A DNA stretch of 64,000 nucleotides, taken from assembly GCA_039619475.1 (NCBI GenBank), contig CM077115.1, positions 479,520,400 to 479,584,399 on the forward strand, given 5' to 3'. Of this stretch, positions 12,750 through 24,626 are shown one piece after another. A program made the position numbers and the translations under genes. How positions within the stretch are numbered: position 1 is the stretch's first letter; every line of letters starts with the position of its first letter. Below the pieces are notes generated by a model. It searched no databases and was not told where the DNA came from. It saw only the letters and a list, made by a program, of their open reading frames with translations. The stretch is from Icerya purchasi. Taxonomy: Eukaryota; Arthropoda; Insecta; Hemiptera; Monophlebidae.

Positions 12750-12990
12750 TTCATTGGCTACGCCGTTCGAAAAATTTTTTTCGTCACATAAAATTGTGAC
12801 ATTTTTTTTGAGACAAATTTCGTGACAGGACACTTTTTCTGATAACTAAGACATTTTTTCGTTACCTTTTTTCGTTACATTTTCGTTATATATTTCATTA
12901 CATAGAATTGTGACATTTTTTTTTTTAGACAAATTTCGTGACAGGACACTTTTCCTGATGACTCCTGGCGTAAAAATGTCGTAGCCATTA
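12750..12990. repeat. small repeat element with a duplicated ~65-bp segment
   Basis: Two near-identical segments (about 12785-12846 and 12899-12963) both contain attgtgac, then agacaaatttcgtgacagg, then acactttt. The block is bordered by ggctacg at 12757 and its inverse cgtagcc at 12980-12986, which could be remnants of short inverted ends. Between the copies lie shorter cgttac-type units. No protein is encoded; it may be a small non-autonomous element. Confidence 0.6.
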
Positions 12991-15900
12991 ATATATAATT
13001 TGTACAATAATTGTTTTTTTTTCGAAAAATTACGCACAATTTTACGAAAATTTTAAATGTAACACTTTTAGCTTATTTATATTCAAAATAATACGTTAAA
13101 AATTACTTTTTAAGTTCTGGGAGTTCCGCAAATTAAGCCCATTCTATGCAAAACTTTTTCGATTCTTTACCAGTAAAACCTAGGAACCTTAAAATATGTA
13201 ATTAGCTAATACTCAACGAAAAGCAAAAACACGTTAAATTTATAATAAAGTAATGAAAACGCGAAAAAAAATAAATAAACAAAAAAAATGGCAAAATTTA
13301 TAATAAAATTAAGAAAATTCTACGTTTTGTTTTTGTTTTTTTTTTTTTTGTTTGAATTAATTTTTAAAATAAACTACCGACCGGTTTATTCAGCAGCAAT
13401 TTGGATTGCTTTCTTTTCCTTAATTAGAACCACCAACCAAACTCAAACTCGAGGATAGTATTAAAACGATAAAAAACAAATGGATTAAATTTTAATATAT
13501 AATAAAGTCGACCAGTATAGAAAGATTATAACATGAGGAAAAGTTGACTGACCACTAGGAGTTGAGAATTTATTAAAAATCGGGGTCGTTATAAGAAGTA
13601 GGAAAATCGATATTTAGATGGACCGGACACTAAAAAAGGTAAGTGAGATCTGTACGGACGGAATAAAACAAAGTCAGGTGATAGTAGCGGAAGAGATGAA
13701 AAGTTCAACTTTTACGTGAAAATTTAGTTAAAAGCGATAATTTACGCATTTTGACGCGTTTTCGAATTGGAATATTTTGAACTCGATATAAAATGAAGTA
13801 AATATGTATATTATTAATCCCGAAGAATATTAACTAAATAGACGCATACCGAATAATAATAGGGAAATAATAAAAGATTTGTAATAATCGGAAAGTTCCG
13901 CAAACAGCTATTTAAATTAACCTTTAGAAAAAAAACAAAAAACTATTTAGAATACTTTTTTATAGTATTTTATACCAAAATAAGTAGTAGCGCCTATCGC
14001 GGTCCACCGGAAATTAAATCGCGTCCTAGACCCGTTTTAACGTTTAAAAGTTTGTAACATTTTAATAGTTTTATTAATATACGAACAATTTTTTACAAAA
14101 TTTCATTTGGAAAAAAAAAATTGCTAGATATAGATAGGTTAATTTTATTATTATTTTTGATAAAAACAGGAGGTAGCATTTTAGGAACCAGTGTTAATTC
14201 ATGGTTATCGGTTGTTGTCAGAGTTGTTTTTTTTTTTGGAGATCGCCAGTCGAGGGTATATTACGCAATATTGTCAGTGAGAGAGAGGGCGAAACTAATT
14301 AGAACTGAATATTACTGGAGATGGAAGCAATGAAGGACGCTATAACAGGAATAATTGCCCTGGGATGGGAGAGAAAGAATAAACGAAGCACTGTATAGAG
14401 TAGGCAAACCGAATTTCAGGAGTTGTGTCAGTTGTTGGTCATCAATATACCCTCGTTTGAGAAAAAACAAAAAAAAAAAAAAATTGAAATAATAAAGTCC
14501 AAAAGAGGACATGGCCGGTTTTTACATTGACGATCGTCAGCCCGTATTTCAGGCATAAACTCGTGAAAATTTTAACGGATTACCGTCGGAACAAATTGAA
14601 AAATCACTTTCCGCCGAAAGTAGCCTGAAAGCAGAATCGGATCAACTACGTAGCCAACGTCTAGCAACAGCGAAAGGGGCTCAAATTTTTACGCGAATTT
14701 TAATATCTTACCCAAATTCGTGTTTTTGTAATCCCGCGAAAATTTAAAATAAATAAAATTACGAAGATTTTCGAATTTTCTAGAACCCCCGAATATTAAT
14801 GAAAGTTCGCGTGTAAAAAAACAAAAAAAAAAAAAAACCAAAAGAAAAAAAACAATGCAGTCCCGTTGAGTATTGATGACGCGTCACTGTTCCGGCGAGT
14901 TACAGCGGTGCAAAGATTTAAAATTACGCGCTCAAAATAAAAACAAAAAAAAAAAAAAAAATCGTTTTAACGCATTTTATCAAGTATTAATTATTAATAT
15001 CCACATATAGCGAATATTACCGGAGAATTAGCTGGAACACTGGGGAAAATGATCAATTTAAAATTTCGTTCGTCACGAAGAAATGTCACAAAATTTTATA
15101 TTGATTTTCACCTCATCGTAGTAAACACTTTGTTCGATTTGTGACTAATAGTTTGAGAGTCACATACTAAAACGAACAGGCCGCATTATTACGCACCGTG
15201 CGAGCGACACATGTCACAATGTTCTGCCCACTTTAAAACATTCTCTTTGCAAGTTGTAGACGCGTGTGATATATTCCCGAAGTACACTGCACCGAATGAG
15301 AATGTAATCGAGCAATTCCATCGCAATTGACGAGTTGTTACTTTTTTTTTTCCCTCTGGATACTCGAGAACCGAGTTGCGTATATTGGCTGTCGAAAAAT
15401 TTCAGCCATCTACGAAATATAGAATAATGTCGGGACACGGGGGGACACTGCAAGGGATATGGTGCACGGCGAAATACCAAACATGGGGCGGACGGAAGCC
15501 GGAAATGGCGCTTTTTCAAAGAGAATGGCCCAGTTTGTAGGAATTTACGGGGGAATTTTTTTCATTTAAAAATTACAAATTAATATGGTCCAACTTTTTT
15601 TTTCCGAGAAAGGCGAAAAGTTTTCAAAAAGTCAACTTGGCTACGCGGAATTTGCTGGTAAATATTTTGAGACCGGTTTATGACGCGGGGGGAATTAAGC
15701 TGTAATTTTTAGTTGATGACATCGGCGCTTGGGAAAGAGCTGCGCTTGTTGTAATGCGCTCGTTCGCAGCCGGTCAAACTCGGGCCAACAATCAACAACA
15801 CTTTCGAACCATTACAGCTGCCGCATAATGACCCCTCTACCGCCGCTAAATAGCTCCAGCCTACCGCGGCTTAATTAATAATAACTTCCGCTACGCCGGC

Positions 15901-16439
15901 CTGCTAATCCGAATTTCTGTTTCGTTTCCCACCCCCTCCCTGTTTCTACCTTTTTTTTCCCTTACTTTTCCAACTTTCACAAAAGCCAACCTCCCTCCCC
16001 CCGGCCGCTCGATTTTTCCACTTTTTGCCAACGCGCTTCTCCGATCCCCTGTTCAACTTAATATTATTATCGCCGAAATTCGTTCTTCACCATGCTGGAG
16101 CTTCTAGGTTTTCTTTGCGCCAAAATCCCTAGCTAGGTAGATTTAGACGTTCGAGTTCCGATTCCGATTCCCCCCGCCCCGCCCCCGCTTATGGGCGTGT
16201 TACTTTTTTATTAGTGTTATTTCAATTATTTACCGCGCTGAATATTTCTTTAATACCGTAATTGAATGACTAATAGTTTTTAATTAAACCTAGAACTCCG
16301 AAACGTCATTATAATGAGCAAACCTTTACTGTGTACTCTCTATTTTCCATTTATTCGAATTGCCAACATTTCGGAAAGCAGTTGGTATTCGGTTTCAGAG
16401 TTGATAAGTTTTGTCTGAATGTCCATGAAAAAAAAAAAA
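12991..16439. other. gene-free stretch with a GC-richer segment at 15.7-16.2 kb
   Basis: No gene supported. It contains poly-A/T runs (near 13334, 14470, 14824, 14945). At 14251-14262 and 14444-14455 a 12-bp inverted pair (cgagggtatatt) may mark a short TIR element. From about 15,720 to 16,190 the sequence is non-repetitive and visibly GC-richer, with a ttaattaataataa AT core; it could be a conserved non-coding element, but nothing here proves it. Confidence 0.45.
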
Positions 16440-16463
16440 TTATATATATATATATATATATAA
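16440..16463. repeat. TA microsatellite
   Basis: About 12 TA units just left of the fold-back element. Confidence 0.95.
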
Positions 16464-16541
16464 TTCTAATTAAGGGTGTTTCGGTAGAACTCAGTTGAAG
16501 GTTGAAAAAGTTGTCATGGTTACTAACGTGTTTTCGACTTT

Positions 16542-16938
16542 GCGTGTTTTATTCATTCGCGTTTCAGAATGGAATCATTCGGATCTAGACAAGATGCTTT
16601 CAGAATCCGACGGCATAGTTACATTACAAACGCCTACATTTAGCTACGTTTCAGGAGCCTACATTAAACTAAATTTCAAAAGCTATATTAATCTACATTT
16701 CAAAAGCCTACATTAATCTACATTTCAAAAGCCTACATTTTCTTGACAAAGCCTACATTTTCTTGGCAAAGCCTACATTAATCTACATTTCAAAGGCCTA
16801 CATTTTCTTGACACTCGAAGAGCAGCATCAATCAAGAAAATAGAGGCTTTTGAAATGTAGTTAAATATAGACTTTTGAAATGTAGCTATGGCTAGATCCG
16901 AATGAATCCTTTCCGAAGCACGCATGAATAAAACACGC
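16542..16938. mobile_element. fold-back element with internal tandem repeats
   Basis: A 47-bp left arm (16542-16588, starting gcgtgttttattc) is inverted at 16892-16938 with about six mismatches. Inside, units built on tctacatttcaaaagcc followed by tacattaa or tacattttctt are repeated several times on the left side (about 16620-16810). They appear only about twice, inverted, on the right side (about 16833-16880), around a centre near 16811-16830. Long inverted arms made of short tandem units are the signature of fold-back transposons. Short open frames across it come from the repeats, not from a gene. No transposase is visible. Confidence 0.75.
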
Positions 16939-17181
16939 GAAGCGATGACGTCAAGAAGAAAACGGAAAGCAGCATACTGCGGATCCATCATTCGGAACGG
17001 TAAATGTGCCCCCTCTGTTTTTATGTATAACAACGTATTTTCGTTATGAATATGAAAGCGTTCTACTTTTTTTTTTTTTTTTTTACCACTGATGTAATGC
17101 GGATAAGTCTTTATGTTCGAATATATACTCTACAACTTTGTACTTAGCTAAATATACGTTCTGTTCTGTAATGTGAAAACA

Positions 17182-17275
17182 TTGCAGAGCATGATGGAAG
17201 GTAAAATTGAAACAAAACCGGGAGGTCAAAGACGCAAAAGAGCGTGCTGAATGGGAAATTCTACGGACAGGCTAG
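17182..17275 (+). pseudogene. RTE-like LINE ORF C-terminal scrap
   Basis: The + strand reads LQSMMEGKIETKPGGQRRKR, matching the conserved tail pattern LxLIMxGKIxGKxxxGRRRxSW of arthropod RTE-type endonuclease-reverse transcriptases (family pattern from general knowledge). A stop follows soon after and nothing upstream is readable. It is a short, inactive remnant; the longer fragment at 21.1 kb belongs to the same type. Confidence 0.55.
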
Positions 17276-18780
17276 ATACACCTGACACGGTCACGCGTAT
17301 CAGCGTGATATGATAAAGAGAAATAATATAGCGAGGTGCTTATCAACCTCCAACAATAAGACAGACTTCACTTAAAAAAGAAGAATGGATTTTCTCTATT
17401 ATTCACGAAACCGGATAATTGAAGAAAAAAAATGGACAAATCGGTCTTACATTCCCTCGGCGGCGTTTAATCGCGTAAAAATTTAATTCCCTACTAGTAA
17501 CAGTTTTAGTTTTATTTACCTTCTTTCCTATTCTTCGTTATTCGAATTTCTAAGAACTTACTTGCAGTCTTGCAGCAATCCCTAGTCTGCATCTAACTTT
17601 GGACGAGATTTGAGAACAGCGTTCAAAGAGGCGAAAATATTTTTTCTTTTTATTTATTTCGTTATTTCCTCTCTTTATTTATTTTTATTTTATAAAAGAA
17701 AAAAAAAATGGGTGGGGATTATCTTCCTGCGCAGATTTTAATCTTGCTGAAACGAATTTTATGTTAAATTTCATTTCTCACTATACAAAATTTGTTATTT
17801 TTTCTCGAGATTCTGTTTATTTTTAATTCGATAAAATATTTAAAAATAGTAATTCGCTTCCATTTTCGTTCCTTTTGAAATGTTGTCACGAACCGGCATG
17901 AAAAGAGTCGGCAACTTTTACAAGTTTGACCTATTTTCGAGTTTGTAATTTTAAAAAGTTTTAAATAAGAACAGCGTAGATTGAATATCCCCAGTCAAAT
18001 ATCGCTTGAAATGAAAACTAGTTTCAAAATAATTCTATGCTAACCTTCAGACCTATGAATGGAAGTAAAAAAATACGCGATTCTACCTATTGATGATTGA
18101 TCTTATATCCTACATGCCAAAGTTTGACGCTATCTAATTTTAGTTGGGTTTTTTTTTTTTTTTTTATAATAAATTTTTAATTTTTGTTCCTGGTTAAGAT
18201 TCTTAATTCGTCAGTTGTAATTTTAAATCACCGGGCGCAATGGTCCTGCTATTATGTTGGCTGAAACGTAAAAAAATATACCCCCCCCCTCTCTCTTCGC
18301 GTATTATTATCTCTATTAAAGTCCTTAACGGTCCCGGTAATTTATTTTTATTAGCTTCCCTTAGTAATGGATAATAAACTGTTGAGCAATGCTGCCGACA
18401 ACAGCGCTTTATTATGTAAGATTATATTGGTCCTTTATATTTCAATCTGAATACGTTCGAGTATAGCCATAGTTGCTGCACGTGTAAATCTAATTTAATA
18501 ACAATTCAAGTATAGCGACCTCCGTTTAATGTAAAAAAATTTTTGATTTCATCTCTATAACGTGTTTACACAAAATTTAAGAAATTACGATTATACCAAG
18601 ATATTTCATTTCGTTTTAGATTATTAATTATCTATTTTTTAATTTTTTCCCGAGCGATAGTTTGCCTTATTAGTGAGGCTTGTGATTTAGCAGTGTTCAT
18701 TTTTAGACCTTTTGATTACAAACCGGTTTTATTGTAATATTAATTTTAAATACTTTTTCCGTTTTATTAAAAAAAAAAAT
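17276..18780. other. gene-free AT-rich stretch
   Basis: Nothing recognisable apart from poly-A/T runs (near 17698 and 18150-18167) and a C-run near 18282-18290. Confidence 0.5.
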
Positions 18781-18895
18781 CGGTTCACCTAAAAAAAAGT
18801 TCTGAGGTAACACACATAAAAAAAACAAAAAAAAAAACAGTCGAATTGAGAACCTCCTCTTTTTTTTTGAAGTTGGTTAACAAGCAACTAACATC
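18781..18895 (+). repeat. arthropod-type dispersed repeat, 3' part
   Basis: It shares gttctg.ggtaacacacat, an A-run, cagtcgaattga and acctcctc...ttgaagt.ggttaa with the better copy ending at 58395. The terminal pattern, whose complement reads AACCGACTTC with a downstream GGAGG, is a repeat end I recognise as widespread in insects; the element class is not certain. Confidence 0.65.
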
Positions 18896-20304
18896 AACTA
18901 GTAATATTTGAAACGTGTCAAGCTGAATTCCATAAGCAATACGGATTAAAGATTTTGTTTATCTCTGCGGCTTCCTTCAAAAATTTACCCATTTTCCCCT
19001 TTCCGTTACACCGCACTATTTCGTTTCAAAAGTAAAAATATCATCTGTGCGGTCTTCGCCTGTTATTCAGATTTTCATTTATTCCATCATTACGGTTTAT
19101 CACAATATTTCCTATCACCATTTTCATTTATAAAACTTCCGTTCGCTATTGTCCTTTTAATAAATCCGCACTTCAAACTATATTTTCTGAGCATTTTATA
19201 ACTTAGCCTAATGCGTTCTTCTGACAACGACATATTACTTCACCGAATAGGAGGTCCTCTTCTTATATGGTTGAAAAATCCTTTAGTTTCACTTTTTCCG
19301 CTATAACCTCATTCTTGTTTTCTCCTGTTTTTTCCAAATATATATATCATATTCTGTTTCATCAGTTTGATAATTTTTTTCATACCACCTGTTTACGTAC
19401 TCGTTTATCATTTCATTATCGGATCGCCAGGAAAAAGCTTTTATCGAAAATAAGGAATACATAACTATCATTATTAGGATAAGAGTGTTTAAATACGCGT
19501 GTCCTTGACGCGCGTAACACAACGAAAGGAACGGATTTTATCTGTCTAAGAAATAGAAAACCGGAAGCCTCAATTAAGAAGAAAATTGAATAAAAATGAA
19601 AGGAAGTACAAATTACGAACACTCGCCGAGCGTTAATTTAGGTTAAGTGTGCGCTGCAATATCCAGTGATAAATAAATTAAATTAATGTAATGTAGTTCG
19701 GTTGTATTACTAGCGACTAATTCGATTTCTGCAAAAGGAAGTACTTCCATTATTGACGAATTGAAAATGCCTATATATACATATATGTCATGATTTGGGG
19801 GCTGGAAACTGCACGGTATTAGCTCATTTTGTCTGGAGTATTAATTCAAGACATGTGAAAATAGTCAGAGGAACTGACTGAACTCTCTCTGACAGACTTT
19901 TACTGGAATATCGATTTTTAGAAAATGCTTAACGACACATAACAACGGGGCATCTCGCTGTTTATTTCGAATGGAAATTTTTATTTTTACTTCCATTATT
20001 ATGTTTGTTTGATTTTATTTGTTTTTTTTAAAGCGGTTCCTACACCGAATGAAGTTATACAACATCTCTTGTTATCAGTGATTACGGTTTTATTAAGAAA
20101 TCAGTGGGAACTTTTACACTTTAAGCCCCCTCGGGTCACCGATATAAGGAAACAGCGCATTTCGCCGAATTACCTAATAATTATTTAAAGAAATCTGAAA
20201 ATGACAATTTGTAAAAATTTTACGTCATTTCAACTTAATTTTAAGCAACCCCTATCGCTCAAAAAATTGCTTTGAGTGCATTACAATTATTGAATAAGCA
20301 AATA
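18896..20304. other. gene-free stretch
   Basis: No gene or known repeat seen. Short open frames on both strands at 19267-19622 show no motif. Confidence 0.5.
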
Positions 20305-20707
20305 CAGGCCCGTGCCCAGAATTTTGAAAAGGAGTGGTTTTGAAAATTTTCTTCTCATATTTTATAAATGGCAATACATTTTTCACTAATATTCATACTA
20401 TTAATAATTTCCATAATTTTGATTTATATATTAATAGTTTACATAAATGAATTACCCCGTATAAACACATTAATAAACATTACATATACTCGTAATAAAA
20501 AATTTTGCATAAAATATTAATGAAGTACCTAAAAATATGGAGCATATTTTTTTTTTTTTTTTTTTTTAAAGGTAAGAACACCCTAAAAAATTATCAAAAT
20601 TTATTTTTAATTTTTAATTTTTTTCAGATTTTTGTATATTTATAATAACTATTTCGGTTCTCATGGGGGGATTTAACCCCCAAACCCGCCTCGTGGACAC
20701 GGTCATG
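20305..20707. mobile_element. hAT-like non-autonomous TIR element (MITE), degraded
   Basis: The left end caggcccgtgcccagaa pairs with the complement of the right end (catgaccgtgtccacga), 12 of 17 positions matching. A 20-bp interior stretch just inside the right end (tcatggggggatttaacccc) is of a kind common in insect MITEs. The 8 bp outside each end (agcaaata and aacaagta) match at 6 of 8, which fits an old 8-bp target duplication as made by hAT transposases. It has no coding capacity. Assignment to hAT is inference. Confidence 0.5.
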
Positions 20708-20981
20708 AACAAGTACAATTATCATTTACTTTAATGCTTTGAACTGATAGTGTTTTTAAAAATTATATGCAATTATTTGAATAAATAAACACAGGAAAAG
20801 ACATTCGACGCAAAAATTGAAATATAAAATTTAAAAACACATGACTAGTTTTAAACGTTTAAGAATTCACTAATCACAGTGTAATTTTATATTTCAATTT
20901 TTACGTTAATAAATATTAGTGTATATTTCTGCGCGTTTCAGATAATTCGTTGTATATTTATTTTACATGTCTTTTCACAAA

Positions 20982-21090
20982 TAAGCCCAATGGATCACAG
21001 TAGAATCATTGCCAGAGTGCCTTTCTACTTTTGATCTGCCCTTTATTTTATTCGGATATGGCTTTTCCGGTTTGAGCCCCATATATGATA
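20982..21090 (+). repeat. dispersed repeat copy 1 (inverted partner at 25.8 kb)
   Basis: About 105 bp matches the reverse complement of 25800-25915 with only about ten differences. The shared core includes cattgccagagtgcctttct, then ttttgatctgccctttattt, then ggatatggcttttccggttt. It lies directly upstream of an RTE-like fragment, but the second copy has no RTE sequence next to it. The family is not recognised. Confidence 0.8.
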
Positions 21091-21112
21091 AACTTTTAAG
21101 TGTTCATAACGA

Positions 21113-21354
21113 AACAATCCCGATAATGACATAAAAAAACGGAAGCTACAATATTTGCGACACGTCATGATAGGATCGAGGCATACCATTCTAAAAATAC
21201 TACTTGACGGTTCGAGGGGAAGACGTCAAATTTCATAGATGGACAATCTTAGCAACTGGTTCGACTGTTCCTCAACAGAACTTTTCCGTTCAGCCGTTGA
21301 TAGAAAGAAATTCCAATTGTGGATCGCCAACATTCAAATTGGAGACGACGGATG
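21113..21354 (+). pseudogene. RTE-like LINE ORF C-terminus with one internal stop
   Basis: A single frame reads KKRKLQYLRHVMIGSRHTIL, later QIS, a TAG at 21236-21238 where the family has Trp, then MDNLSNWFDCSSTELFRSAV and WIANIQIGDDG before a TGA at 21352. This closely follows the C-terminal tail of arthropod RTE-type endonuclease-reverse transcriptases (pattern KLxYLGHVMRG...SWLxNLRxW.GCSSTELFRAAV...MIANLR.GDGT, from general knowledge). Only about 80 codons remain; an in-frame TAA upstream (21107-21109) and the missing RT show it is a dead 3' fragment. The AT-rich gtaaataaataagtcagtaa after 21381 may be the 3' tail. Confidence 0.75.
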
Positions 21355-21375
21355 AAGAAAAAGAAGAGATGACCA

Positions 21376-24300
21376 TAGTCGGTAAATAAATAAGTCAGTA
21401 AATAATTTATACGCTTAACTTCATTAATGTAACTTTCATTGTCGGATTCTTCTAATGTATTTTTACTATCTTCATCATTATTAATCGATAGTTTTGCCAT
21501 TTTAAAAAGTTACTAATAATTAAACTAATAAAAATAAAACGAATAATTGAAAAAATAATCGCTACATCACCAGTAAGACACTCATAAATTTCACGAGTTA
21601 GTTAAAATGTTTATAGCGATTTTTTTCTTTTCCCTCGAAAATGTAACACCAGTTATAATCAAAAATTCCTTACAATACCATCTATCGATAAAATAGTGAA
21701 CTATATTAAATACATCTACCGTACGTGGAGATAAGTGCATTGTCTAAGCATACGCAGACACAGTATTACAGAACATCACCTTGCGTGTCTCCAAATATGG
21801 CTGCGACACTGTCCATTTCGATATTTCACTAAAAATCGCTTGCGGCTTTAAATGTTAATGTTATATATCTTTAAAGAGTACCATACTTCATTCCTGAGCG
21901 TCGGCGGCTACCTATTATCTCAGCTGTACAGACATAAGTATTAGTGTTCATAGCGATTGTTATATGCAGTACGCAGGTGTACACACGCAAGACTACATTC
22001 GGAACTGATTAGTGATCGTTTGATTTACATCGTTTTACAAAAGTGCAGTCCTATTTATGTCTGCTGTGTACTGACCTAGCGCGCATATTATACGTGGTGG
22101 TTTGACATTGCCTTCCACATGATTATTAATAGAGTATTTATTTAATTCTTGTAATAAGTTCTTATATTTATATATATATATATATATATAACCCCGAGAT
22201 AACTGTATTTGGTTGATTTGTACGACGTTCCGTGTATATCCGGACCAAATCATTACAATATGATGAATTGTAAACAGTGCGTAACATAACATATAGAGAG
22301 AGATGACGACTGATCATCGAGTAGTTTAATTCAAGTGTGCTATCCTATTTATAGCTGTTTCTAGTCGAGCAGGCCTTTCAATGACTATAGGAAGGCCTGT
22401 TATTCGTTGGCGAATTAATAAAAATGAGGAAAACTTCATCACAATCAACAAGCTTGGCTCTGCCGAGTCAATATGAATAAGTTCAGTGCAACATATTTTA
22501 AAAATACTAATGCGAAAGTGCGCGATATACTACAGTTTAAATAATTTCAGTAGTACTAAAGTATCATGTAGAATAAATTCGGATTATTTAACGGCAAATA
22601 TTGAGCAATAAAAAATGTTGCACTTAAAACGATCTCCAAACACCGCTGTTAAGGGGGGGGGGGGGACTGCCAAATTTTTTCCATTTTCCTTCCGATTGGC
22701 ATACAAACACCGAATTAAACAAATTGAAAAACAATTTGTTTGCCGTGCTTTAATCAGTCTAGAAGCAGCTGTTCCAAAGTTTGGACTATTAAAAATCAAT
22801 GCGGTCGCATAGTGTACGAGAAAAGAAAAAAAATCGTAGAAAACGTAAAATTAAGATGAAGCATTTTGGGGAATGGAAAATTCCAGATTTAGCACACGTG
22901 AAAGTAAAGAATGTCACAGAATACGACTGGAAACATTAGTACATCTGGAACGCAATGTGGTGTTGTTAAAACAGAGTAAACTGGGATGTCGTGACGTACA
23001 TAATTGCACATTATCCGATTAGAGCTTGTCAGCTGAGTGTTGTTTCGGTCGTGCGATGGATGCAAAATGCTAGGACAAGATAAACTGCTTATACAACACA
23101 CCGCACAATAGCCGAAAACCGTCTCTGCACCAATTAAGCAACCAGACCAATTTATTCTCAGTTTATATTTCTTCGGGCAGATGCATTAAAAGTTGCACGA
23201 TAAACAGTACTATAGACTACAGAGATTCGCGATACGGTTTTCATTTATAATACAGAAAATTTATCCCCAAAATTTTCTTCCTTTACAATCAAGTAACTGA
23301 TATCGCGAACTAGTGCGGAATACAAAGAAAAGTTTCGGAAAATCATTTTCGCCAACTTGTCGGTAAAAGACTCGTGTAATAAAATTTTATCCATGCACAT
23401 ATACGTGTGTATACGTTGCCGGTCAAACTAGTTTAACATCGACTGAGTAAAGTAGTTTGGTCTAGCCTAAACTAGTTTAGCCTAGTTAAAAACTAATTTG
23501 TTTCAATCAGGCAAATTCAAACTTGTAGCTGCTTCCTTTCTTGCCTTTCACGTGGATTTTTCGTAAATTTCTTTTAACTTTTTTTAACGCGATAATTCCC
23601 CCTCCCCAATTTCAAAAATTAAACCGACAAAAACAGACGTGACAAATTCTCCTCGAAAAATACGGTTCAACTTGATAAACGTAACTGGCACATTGTAGAG
23701 ATACCGATAAAGTGCAAATAAGAGCGATTTCCAGCGGTACTATAAACTAAGTTACGACCGACCCCCCGGCGCGATTCGTCTTTGAAACGTAAACAGCAGA
23801 CGGTAATAATAAACGTAACTTTTTTTTTAGTTGTATGTTTTAACGAATTAAAAGGTACTTTGTGTCCGAGTAATATTTAAAACTATAACTTTGTAACGTA
23901 ATTTAAGGTTTAAAAATACATAACTTATAATATCAGGTAATAATAAAGTTATAAAACTCAGGCTAGACATACCGATAGCGATTGCAGGAGAAGTAACGAA
24001 AAAAATGTCATTTATATTACAAATGGGTACTATTTTTTTTTTTTTTTTTTTTTTTTTTTTCGATAGGTCCGAGCGAACAATCAACTAAGGAGCAACAAGT
24101 CCATAAATCGACTTTTGGACTCGTAGAAGAGAGATCATCGATTCAAAACAAATTAGAAACAGTTTATGAATAAAAAAAATATATATATATTATTTTTTGT
24201 ACACAGAGGTAATTATTAAAAAAATAGAACAATTTAAAAAAATTATCACACGGATGAGGTTTATCCAGAAATTGGAATAACAAGAGCATATTAGCGACAG

Positions 24301-24529
24301 AAAAAGCGATAACCAATTCTCACTGAACTATTTTAGTATCTATACAATAGTGGGGCACAAATTATTTAAAGCATATGTCTTTAAATTCAAAATTATACAC
24401 TCGGAAAGCAGTGTTATAATTTCTCAAATCAAGAGGGCAACAATAACGAATTTGTTAACTGTAAAATAAAAAATTACTCGCTCAAAATTATTTTTAGAAG
24501 ATGAAATAAAAAATCATAAAAATTATATC
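21376..24529. other. gene-free stretch with simple repeats
   Basis: No gene supported. It holds TA repeats at about 22165-22191, a G-run near 22652-22665 and a T28 run at 24033-24060. A pair of aggcct sites near 22370-22406 forms a small imperfect palindrome. Short open frames have no motif. Confidence 0.5.
24033..24060. repeat. T28 homopolymer
   Basis: Uninterrupted run of 28 T. It could be the A-tail of a minus-strand insertion, but no element is recognisable to its right. Confidence 0.9.
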
Positions 24530-24626
24530 AATAATTATAATTATAATAACTGATAAAGTAGCAATAATTTCATAATAATAATATTATTTTATATGGGCGT
24601 GCCAGAGGCTTTGACCCAACTTTTCC
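24530..24626 (-). mobile_element. family-A LINE 3' UTR remnant
   Basis: The minus strand carries a 27-bp stretch beginning gttgggtcaaagcctctggc that matches 3439-3465 at 24 of 27 bases, followed by AT-rich sequence in place of the A-rich tail. No coding sequence is readable upstream. It is a severely truncated copy of the LINE at 2.3 kb. Confidence 0.6.

Noticed and set aside
16495..17033. Two open frames sharing VLF.R.SE..HSDL on opposite strands
   Set aside because: The resemblance comes from the inverted arms of the fold-back element, not from paralogous proteins.
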